A DNA stretch of 64,000 nt. It comes from a virus. A program made the position numbers and the translations under genes. Under the pieces are notes generated by a model. The model was not told where the DNA came from and ran no database searches. It was given only the letters and a program-made list of their open reading frames with translations. Where the stretch lies: positions 1-64,000 of IMG/VR virus record IMGVR_UViG_3300027763_000001, one strand, 5' to 3'. Below, in pieces: positions 30,803 to 38,500 of this stretch (the first letter of the stretch is position 1; each line of letters starts with the position of its first letter).

Positions 30803-31951
30803 TCAGTAAACGAAGGAGTAGGCAACCGTCACGAAATCCTTGTTCAGAAGTTCAAACGCTCCGAAGAGGCTCCACACCATGATGATGAAACGTCCGAAGT
30901 CGTCATCGTTGCTGAGCAGGATTTGGGCATCCTTGCCGCCGATGCCGACACCGACTGACTGGGGCCCGAAGAACAAGATCGGAGCCGTAGGGGTCACAGC
31001 GTTGTTGATCGACGCACTGGTGATCGTCGCCGAGAGGCTCTTGGCTGCCAGGTTGGTCGACTCGAACCAGCGGACGCCTTCAAAAAGGAAGCCCGTGGGC
31101 GAGGTTTGCTGACCGTTGATCGAACCGGCTTGCCCGTAAGCGGGGCCCATGCCCAGGAAGTTGTGGGCGTTGGGATGCAATGACGGATTCATTGGATCGA
31201 TCACCCCATTGCCGGGGTAGCGAGCGACTTCCCGGAAATCCTTGTCCTGACGAAGGTGCATGCCCGCGGTTGGCGCGTAGATGGCCCTGTAATAGCCATC
31301 GTCGAAGCGGGGTACATTCCGCTCGCCCATGTCTTTGACTACAGGCAGCAAGTCGTTGACGACCGAGAATTTGCCGGTGTCGGTGCCGGTGCCGGCGTAG
31401 GTGAGGAACGGTGCGCTGGCAGCGCGAACCTTGGCGCCAGGGTAGTAGTAGCCACCCCTGGTGGAACCGGCCGGGCCATTGGACTCAGCCTTGAACAGTT
31501 CGTCGGAGAAGACGCGGTCCTTCCAGCGGCGGTAATCATCGAGCATGGTCATCGAACCGATGCTCTGGTGGAACATATTGATGTTCCCGTAATCGAGCAG
31601 CAGTCGCTGACCGGTGAGCAAGGTCTCGCGGGCCACCTTGAAGGTCGAAGGCGCAGCGGGGTCGTTCGGATCGGCGGGGCCGGTGTACTCCTCGAGGCTC
31701 ACCAGCACTTTGTCCTTGACGATGTTCCGGGAGGAAGCCGTGCCAAGGGTCTGGTCAGCGGTGCGCTTGCGGCTGTCCTTGGTGCCGGGGTTCCCCCAGA
31801 ACCGGTAGCGGTCCAACTGCACGGTCTGACCGGGAGATTTACCCCAATCCCAAACGACCAGGGGAGCCGACACCATTTCCACCACATAGCTCGGGTGAGG
31901 CCGGTGGAGTTCAACCCCAAGCAATTTTGGAAAATCGTTGTCGATCCACAT
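30803..31951 (-). CDS. Major capsid protein (N4 gp56-like)
   Basis: The 382-residue protein starts at ATG 31951. It shows capsid-like features: an N-terminal arm, a segment with REVARYPGNG and strand-rich loops, and the block TGQRLLLDYGNINMFHQSIGSMTMLDDYRRWKDRVFSDELFKAESNGPAG resembling the E-loop/spine helix of N4gp56-type capsids. DDGYYRAIYAPTAGMHLRQDKDF matches the family's 'GGYxAIVxPxxxxxLRxDxxW' pattern. It is first in a leftward unit, preceded by a perfect palindrome and closed by a terminator after the next gene, consistent with high expression. Confidence 0.7.
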   Translation of the reverse strand: MWIDNDFPKLLGVELHRPHPSYVVEMVSAPLVVWDWGKSPGQTVQLDRYRFWGNPGTKDSRKRTADQTLGTASSRNIVKDKVLVSLEEYTGPADPNDPAAPSTFKVARETLLTGQRLLLDYGNINMFHQSIGSMTMLDDYRRWKDRVFSDELFKAESNGPAGSTRGGYYYPGAKVRAASAPFLTYAGTGTDTGKFSVVNDLLPVVKDMGERNVPRFDDGYYRAIYAPTAGMHLRQDKDFREVARYPGNGVIDPMNPSLHPNAHNFLGMGPAYGQAGSINGQQTSPTGFLFEGVRWFESTNLAAKSLSATITSASINNAVTPTAPILFFGPQSVGVGIGGKDAQILLSNDDDFGRFIIMVWSLFGAFELLNKDFVTVAYSFVY

Positions 31952-31980
31952 GGCGTAGCGTCTCCCGTGTCGCGTGATCT

Positions 31981-31995
31981 GTCTTAATCTAAGAC
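31981..31995. promoter_or_regulatory. Perfect palindrome GTCTTAatcTAAGAC ahead of the capsid gene
   Basis: This six-base-arm inverted repeat lies 30-44 bases ahead of the capsid start and 22-36 bases ahead of the divergent plus-strand gene. On the minus strand it contains the -10-like TAGATT (31991-31986), and on the plus strand TTAATCT. It could be an operator or a bidirectional late promoter element. Confidence 0.4.
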
Positions 31996-32016
31996 TGGTG
32001 AATCGGGAAAACTTGC

Positions 32017-32709
32017 ATGACGCCAGACCAGGCTCGCGGCCTGTCTTCTGTCCTTGTCTCCAGCGGCAGCTTCTACCTGTTGCGCCGCCCCACGGTCAGT
32101 TACATCGAGATCGTCTGGTCTGGCTCCCAGCGCCAGGCCGCCTACTTCCACGAAAAAGTTGCTGAAATTCAGCACTTTTTCCCGACAGCCGCCCAGGTTT
32201 CTCCGGGGACTGCTCAATCGCCAGGACTGCGCTTCAAAATCACCAGCGATCGTCTTCGGCCCCTCTACAACCTCTTTGTACCCCGCGGCAGCCGCCGGAT
32301 CTCCTCAGCCTGCCTGGAGCTCTGCGGTGCCCGAGCGATTGCCTGGCTATTCAGCGATCACGGCCGTCGCACCCCTCGCGGCTTCGAACTTGCCTCCGTG
32401 GCCCGCCACGCGGAAGAGGCTGTCCTGCTGGCTCAGTGGATCAAGACCATTCTGGGCGTCGACTGCCGGGCCCGTCTGCGCGGCCGGCGCCTTGCCCTGC
32501 TCTTGGACTCGGCCAATGCCGCCAAGGCTGCTGAGCAGTTGCTTGATTACAGCCCCGCCTCGCGCCGCCACCTTTTCCTCCAGCTCCTCAATGACCGCGA
32601 TCCCGTTTGCGACCCGCGTGATCTGCTACTGCTTGGGAACCAAGGGGCAGCTAGACCTGCGCGGCAAACGCTCGCGCCCCTGGCTCAAACTCCGCCGCTC
32701 AGAGCTTGA
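32017..32709 (+). CDS. LAGLIDADG endonuclease-like paralogue 1 (degenerate)
   Basis: The 230-residue product resembles the 'intron endonuclease' half-fold: a start GLSSVLVSSGSFYLLRRPTVSYIEIVWSG, the SPGLRFKITSDRLRPLYNLFVP.GSRRIS block, then ARAIAWLFSDHGRR, which corresponds to the 'LAxWFmDDGs' turn of single-chain LAGLIDADG proteins. ELASVARHAEEAVLLAQWIKTILGVDCRA follows. The catalytic Asp of the first dodecapeptide is not evident, so activity is unlikely. It is closely related in order of motifs to the next gene, which overlaps it by 119 bases. It stands at the junction between capsid and tail-fibre genes. Confidence 0.5.
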   Translation: MTPDQARGLSSVLVSSGSFYLLRRPTVSYIEIVWSGSQRQAAYFHEKVAEIQHFFPTAAQVSPGTAQSPGLRFKITSDRLRPLYNLFVPRGSRRISSACLELCGARAIAWLFSDHGRRTPRGFELASVARHAEEAVLLAQWIKTILGVDCRARLRGRRLALLLDSANAAKAAEQLLDYSPASRRHLFLQLLNDRDPVCDPRDLLLLGNQGAARPARQTLAPLAQTPPLRA

Positions 32710-33211
32710 GCAGACCTACCTGGACCACCAGGTGAGGATGCTTAGGCGCCTTCATCCCCAGCCGGGCAGCTTCAAGGTGCACTGGAATCGGCTCGGCGCC
32801 GATTCGGTCTACGACGACCTGGTTGCCGAGTTTACCTGCCCTGAACTCTGGGGCGCTTACGATCTCCTCTACCCCCGCGACCGCCGTCGCATCACCAGCG
32901 AGGCCCTGGTCGCTGTCGGGCTGCCGGGGCTGGCTGCTGCCTGGCTTGACGAGGGAGAACGCAATCCGCAAAGCGCCAAGCTGCGCCTGTTCGGCCCTGG
33001 GCCTAGCGACGTTGAGATCCTCGGCTGGATCGAGAGTCTTGGGGTCCCGGGCCGCATCGCGCCAGGGCCGCGCCTGCAAATGTCCCTGGCTTTTGATCAG
33101 TGGCAGGCTGACACTCTCGTGCGCCAAATTCGTCCTCTTGTGCACCGCAGCATGGCCTATCGCTTGAGGCCCGCAGCCCCGGGCGCTCGTGCCCTTTACG
33201 CTGGCCTTTGA
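32591..33211 (+). CDS. LAGLIDADG endonuclease-like paralogue 2 (degenerate)
   Basis: ATG 32591 gives 206 residues. CLGTKGQLDLRGKRSRPWLKLRRSELEQTYLDHQVRML parallels the first paralogue's start. YDLLYPRDRRRITSEALVAVGLPGLAAAWLDEGER matches its LYNLFVP..SRRISS...AIAWLFSDHGR block, and LVRQIRPLVHRSMAYRL is the closing segment typical of these proteins. The true start could be slightly downstream, since the two frames overlap by 119 bases. The stop overlaps the next ATG (TGATG). The duplicated, degenerate pair may have a new, non-homing role. Confidence 0.5.
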   Translation: MTAIPFATRVICYCLGTKGQLDLRGKRSRPWLKLRRSELEQTYLDHQVRMLRRLHPQPGSFKVHWNRLGADSVYDDLVAEFTCPELWGAYDLLYPRDRRRITSEALVAVGLPGLAAAWLDEGERNPQSAKLRLFGPGPSDVEILGWIESLGVPGRIAPGPRLQMSLAFDQWQADTLVRQIRPLVHRSMAYRLRPAAPGARALYAGL

Positions 33212-35457
33212 TGCCGACGCAGTTCTCAATGGCAGGCCAGGGAGGGGGCAGGCCCTGGCGGGACCTGGGGCCGCTGACCACTCAGTCCAGCGTCCAGCGC
33301 GGGACGATCGGCGAGAGCAGCGGCGCTGCCACCTTGCTGCTGGCCTTTCAGCTGCCGCGCCCGGCGACCGTTTTTGTGCGGCTCCTGCCGATCTCGCCAT
33401 TTACTGATCGTTTTATCGGCGCAGCGTTGCAAGACGCAAGCGGCCACGGGATTGCCCTGGCGGACGACGGCCGGGCGGTTTTCGTCAATGCGCTCAATAC
33501 TCCGGCCGACGAGGCCCGCAGGCGCCTTCCTGCCGGCGACTATCGCGTTGTCATTAGCACCAGTCAGTGGCAAGAGGCCCCCTTTGCTCTCCAGCTGGAC
33601 TCTTTCGCTCTGGAGAGCCCGCGCCTAGCAGCGGCAGGGCAGGGGCGACTGCGCGGCAGGCTGTCTACCGCAAGACCAGAGGTCTTTCTCCGCGCTCGCG
33701 GTGGACTGAGGGCTTCCCTGCAGCCTGTCGACTCTCTGCTCTGGCGAGGCACAGGCGCCGCCGGCCTGCGGGCTGGCCTGCAAGTGCTCCCCAGCTACGA
33801 GCAGCCGCCGCCGGCGGGGTTGGGCCATGTTTGGTTCATCCGTCAAACGGGCCCAAGCGGACGCCTGCGCCTGGGAGGTGCAAGCGGGGTGAATTGGGTC
33901 ACCCTTGAATTGAGTGACACTCTGCCGGGGTACATCGCTTCCGAGCTGGCCCTGCCTGACTTCCGCTTCAATGCCGGGCGTCGCACGATCTTCTCGGACC
34001 GCGCCTACGACATTTACGGAGCTTACCCAGAACTCGGCGTCGCCCCGTCCGCGCTCCGCGCCCAGGTCTCCCCAGACGCCCCAGGGGTGCCTTATTTGGA
34101 TCTCACCAACGGCCGCCATCGCCGCGAGGTCTTGGTCGCCTTGCCTCTCGACGCAAGCCGCTGCTTGGTGCTGCATCTCGAGGAAACTTTGGCATGGAAC
34201 AACGACGTCGTCCTTGACGTTGACGACGCACTGCCTGCCTCTCCCCGGCTGATCGTGAGCAATCGACGCCGTTCCTGGTTTCACCGCCGGCGAGTCAACA
34301 CCTTCGTCACCGACGGCCTGGCGCTGCGGCGGCTGCAGAACCCTCCGTCCGCCCTGCTGCTACAGCTCGATACGGTCCTGCCGCCCCTAGATCAGCAACT
34401 GGTGGAGCGCGCGGTCCGGGTGCCTGGGCCCTCGTTTCGCCTGCCGCCTTTGCGGATCCTCTTCCCCGTCTTTGTCGCCGAAGCTCGTCCACCGGCGGCG
34501 GCCGACCTCGTCTTCGGGGCCGACCCCAGCGAACGCGCCGCGGGACTGCTTCTCAGTTACGGCATGACCCGCCTGCTGGCCGCTGACACCTTGATGAGTT
34601 CGATGGCGATCTACCGGACCCTGGAGGATTTTTCGGCCATTGCCGCCAAGGCGGACTATGACCCCAAGGCCACTGGCTTCGTGATCGCCAACATTCCGGA
34701 CCGCCCTGACGGGCTGCCGATTCTCAGCCCCTGGCTGAGGGATGGTGGCTATCGCGTCACAGGAACTGCCACCGGGTCTTACCAGGCCTCTGGCGATCAG
34801 CTATTGCGCTACGGACGCTGGAATGGCCCCTTGCCTGCGAGAGCTGACACGGAAGTCAGCGCAGCCGACCCTCGCTGGTCGCTGGCGGCCCAGGGCCTGG
34901 CCCTGAGTGCTGAGCGGTTGTTCCGCAGTGAAGCGCCTTCAGTGCTGCTGTCTTATGACTGGGGCGATGGTGCCTACTGCCGCCTGAAGCTCCAAGGGTT
35001 GGGCTTCAGTGATGAGGATCTTTCGGTCGCCCCACCTGAACGACCGCAAAGTGGCACCCTCAACGGCGGGCGTCCGCGCCCCCTGGCCGGACGGGGCGGG
35101 TTAGCGCTGGGGGTGCTCATTGCCCAGCAGACCCGCCGGTTGCGCGTCGTTCAATACGGCCGAGGGCAACTCATGAGCGATTTGGCTTGGGGCCCTCGCG
35201 GCCGACTCAAAGCTCGGGGCCAGCTGAGGGCAACTCTCACTGTTGCTCCCGATCTCACGATCGTGCAGCGGCTCCTGCGCGGCTTCCTTGCTGGCGCGGG
35301 CGGCCTTGATCGCAGCCAGCTCAACCGACCCCCGACTCGACTGACCGGCCGAGGGTCCCTTGGCCGCCCCTGGCTCAGTTCCAAGCCGCCAAACGAGTTT
35401 CCGCTGGCCAGAGCCACCGGCCAAGGGCGGTTGATCGCGACCCTGAGCGCCACTTGA
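33211..35457 (+). CDS. Tail fibre-like protein with GRG-L repeats, 748 aa
   Basis: ATG 33211 overlaps the previous stop. The N-terminal domain ends AGDYRVVISTSQWQEAPFALQL, which is repeated in the next, 1,800-residue protein (PGKYTVVVSCSQWQSTPFELVL). The two therefore share a mounting domain. Blocks such as AAGQGRLRGRL, LRARGGLRASL, LAGRGGLALGVL, KARGQLRATL, LTGRGSLGRPWL and ATGQGRLIATL punctuate the chain. In between are beta-rich sections with no recognised binding domain. It forms the start of the plus-strand tail block; it is likely a fibre or baseplate-spike component. Confidence 0.65.
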   Translation: MPTQFSMAGQGGGRPWRDLGPLTTQSSVQRGTIGESSGAATLLLAFQLPRPATVFVRLLPISPFTDRFIGAALQDASGHGIALADDGRAVFVNALNTPADEARRRLPAGDYRVVISTSQWQEAPFALQLDSFALESPRLAAAGQGRLRGRLSTARPEVFLRARGGLRASLQPVDSLLWRGTGAAGLRAGLQVLPSYEQPPPAGLGHVWFIRQTGPSGRLRLGGASGVNWVTLELSDTLPGYIASELALPDFRFNAGRRTIFSDRAYDIYGAYPELGVAPSALRAQVSPDAPGVPYLDLTNGRHRREVLVALPLDASRCLVLHLEETLAWNNDVVLDVDDALPASPRLIVSNRRRSWFHRRRVNTFVTDGLALRRLQNPPSALLLQLDTVLPPLDQQLVERAVRVPGPSFRLPPLRILFPVFVAEARPPAAADLVFGADPSERAAGLLLSYGMTRLLAADTLMSSMAIYRTLEDFSAIAAKADYDPKATGFVIANIPDRPDGLPILSPWLRDGGYRVTGTATGSYQASGDQLLRYGRWNGPLPARADTEVSAADPRWSLAAQGLALSAERLFRSEAPSVLLSYDWGDGAYCRLKLQGLGFSDEDLSVAPPERPQSGTLNGGRPRPLAGRGGLALGVLIAQQTRRLRVVQYGRGQLMSDLAWGPRGRLKARGQLRATLTVAPDLTIVQRLLRGFLAGAGGLDRSQLNRPPTRLTGRGSLGRPWLSSKPPNEFPLARATGQGRLIATLSAT

Positions 35458-35482
35458 CGCGGGGCGCATGTTGCAGCACTGC

Positions 35483-35488
35483 CAGAAT
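35483..35488 (+). promoter_or_regulatory. CAGAAT element within conserved CTGCCAGAATG
   Basis: The 11-mer CTGCCAGAATG lies about 30 bases ahead of ATG 35518, and the identical 11-mer lies 24 bases ahead of ATG 46203. Both gaps otherwise differ. CAGAAT could serve as a -10. A GGGGAG ribosome-binding site stands just ahead of ATG 35518. Confidence 0.3.
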
Positions 35489-35517
35489 GGCCTGACCACC
35501 AGGGCGTTTCGGGGAGC

Positions 35518-38500
35518 ATGACGAATTGGTCGCAGGATGGCGCCCCATCGTTCAATCGACCTGAGCTGGTTCGCTTCGATTCGCTGCGCGACAGCAAGGA
35601 CCTCGGGGCGATCACCGACATCAAGGCCCACCTGTCCGGCTTTATCGGCGCCGAAGCTGGCTCTCAAAGCCTGTTTTTCTCTTTCCAGCTACTTGTACCT
35701 GGTGCCATCCAGGTCCAGACCGTCACAGGCAGTAAGTGGACCGCTCGCTTTGTCTCCGCCTCCCTGCGCTCGGAGTCCGGCAGTATCGGCTTGGACGATC
35801 GCGGCAACGCCCGTGGTGTCGACATTGTCAACAGCATCGACGCTGACGAGGCGCTGGCTCCTTTTCCGCCCGGGAAATACACCGTGGTGGTTTCCTGCTC
35901 CCAGTGGCAGTCAACGCCTTTCGAGTTGGTTCTGCGAGTCAACCCGACCACCAGACTGCATGCCGACATTGCTGGCCGCGGCGGGCTTGGGCAGTACACC
36001 CGCTTGCGCGTGGCTGTTGCCCGCCTTAGCGGCGCGCTCACCGGCCTCGGCCAACTCCGGGCGCCAGGCTCGGGCTTGTTCTCGGGCCGCCGCGATCGCC
36101 CTCTCGTCGGCGGCTTTCTCGCCGGCAGGGGCGCGCTAACTGGCAAGCTTTCAGTGCGCGAGCCTCTGCGCGGCCTGTCTGGCGCTTTTCTTGCCGGCCG
36201 CGGCGGCCTTGGGGCTTCGACAGTGGTTTCAAACAACCTGGGCCCCAGGATGTGGGCCTCCAGGCTTGTTACCCCAACAGAGGCGACAGACAGCGCTAGC
36301 TACGCCAGTGTGGCCTTGAGCGAGGCCGATTACAGCCTTCACGCTTTTTACTATCTCCCGCCTGGATCTCCCAGCAGCCAGCGACGGCTCGCGGTAACTT
36401 ACCGCGCCCCTAACGGACAGGTGCTATGGAGCCGTCTTACTGATATTTATTGCTTAACTAATGATACGCAGGGCTGGAAAGTGCTCGCCTTGACCGGTGG
36501 CGACTTCCTCCTGTTCAGTCAAAGCCAGGCGGCCTTTAACGGTTTGCTTGTAATTCGCATCGGACGAGACGGAGTAGTTGCTTGGAAGCGGCAATTTGGA
36601 TCTCGCATCAATCCTGTGGTTGGTAGCAACAACAGCAGCGAGATCGATGAAATCAGTGACGCAGTCTTGCAGCCTTCGTTGAATCGGGTCATATTCGCCG
36701 TTGTCATGGGTATCGGCTTAGGCGGGATCACTCCTGGCTATATCACACTTGATCTTAATACTGGGGCTGCCGTTTCGGCTCGCGCACTAAGGGGCGGCAC
36801 TATGCAAATCGACAGCGATGGCGTTACTCTTAACGCCCCCTTGATCAAGACGGACGGCCGATTTATACTAACTGGCAGCAAAAGAGGCCAGCCAGCCTAC
36901 ACATGGACCGTGGAATGCGATGGCAACCTTACCGGCGTCAACACGTTTTACAAATACACTGACGGCACTAGCCTTGTTTTCGACGGCAGCGCAGTGCTGC
37001 ATGGCGACGGCTCGCTCACGATCGCGGGAGGCAGCGCAATAAGAAGCTTTGAAGACGGTGGCGGTAGGGCCGATACCGGCTTTCCTTTGCTGCAGCTCGC
37101 CCCAGACTTGACAATTCGTCGGCGCGTCACCAGCGCTGCTGGAAACGGTGACTTCACCCGAGGGGCGCTAATAGCTACTGACGCCCTAGGCGCCCTGCAC
37201 TACGGCAACGAAGATGGCATTTATTCGCGGGACTACGAGGGCGACCTTACTTATCGCTATACAACTTTCGCTGGACTACCGGGGCAGATTAATCAGATCT
37301 CTGCCACCAAGCCTGGGCCTTGGTTTAATGTTGCCAGCCAGTGGGGCATCCTGGCCACGTCTACTGCTTCCAGTCAACCAGCACTGGGGACGGTAGTGGT
37401 GGGTTTTGAGATCGACATGGCGCCTACGACTGTAGCCAATGGACTGAATTACAGTATTACTATCGGCACTTCTGAGGATGTCCCGCAAGCCCGCCAGGTT
37501 GTGCCGGCCGTAGTTGCTCTTGATCTTGACGAAAACGACGGCGACATCGTGCCGATTGCGTTTGTCTCTTTAGCAGTCGTCCTCAACACAAGTACGCCTG
37601 CCTGGAACCCAGCCTTTGCCGATGCCAGTTCGATTCTCGCCTGGGAACTAACATCCAGCACGATTCGCCGTGGAACTTCTAGCGGATTTCCTCAGCTGGC
37701 AATTAAGCTCGACCCTGCGATAGAGCCAGACCCTTTGGCTCAGTTCGTCGTTTTTCATCTGCCAGGTACTGGCATTCCTGACACGAACTTCTTTGTTGAT
37801 TACTCTCAATTTGCTCATCAGCCGGTTCCGCTTGGCAACGTCAAATACTCGACTGAACAGGCCCTTTACCCAGACCTTGGTGGCTTTTTTGAGCGCACTT
37901 CTATTCGCTTTGACGGCACCGAAGACGCAATCGCCTACGCGCCATCGCCGGCTTTTCGTTTTGGTAAGGAAAATTTTACAATTGAGGCTAAAATTTTTCG
38001 GCTAAACAGCAACCCTTGTGTCTTGTTTAGCAACAGCCAGGTCGGAGATCCAGGGGCCCATAGCAATAGCTTTTACCTGGCCCTCGGCGCTGATGGGATC
38101 CTTGAGATCTTTTCGATAGGACGCGGCCGGCTTTCCCCCGTCTTCTCTGCATCCCCGAGGCGCACTGTGCCGTACGGCGTTTGGTCTCATGTTGCCCTAA
38201 CAAGAGAGGATCAAATATGGCGCGTTCACATCAATGGCCAGGCTGACGCAGCGGCCTGGCGTTACGACCTGGACCTAAGCGCTGGCGCCCTGCTGATTGG
38301 CAGAGGGACTCAGATCCCTACGAATGGTTTTTTTGGCCTTGGCCCTCAGGGCGCCGACTACTTTCCCTTCACCGGCTTCATGGTCGACATTCGGATCACC
38401 AAGGGAGCCGCTCGCTACCACCGCAACTTCAGGCCCCGCGCTGCTCCGATTCAATACCTTCCCGCGGGGCCCCCTGCAAGCTCGCCAGCAGGAACTGAGC

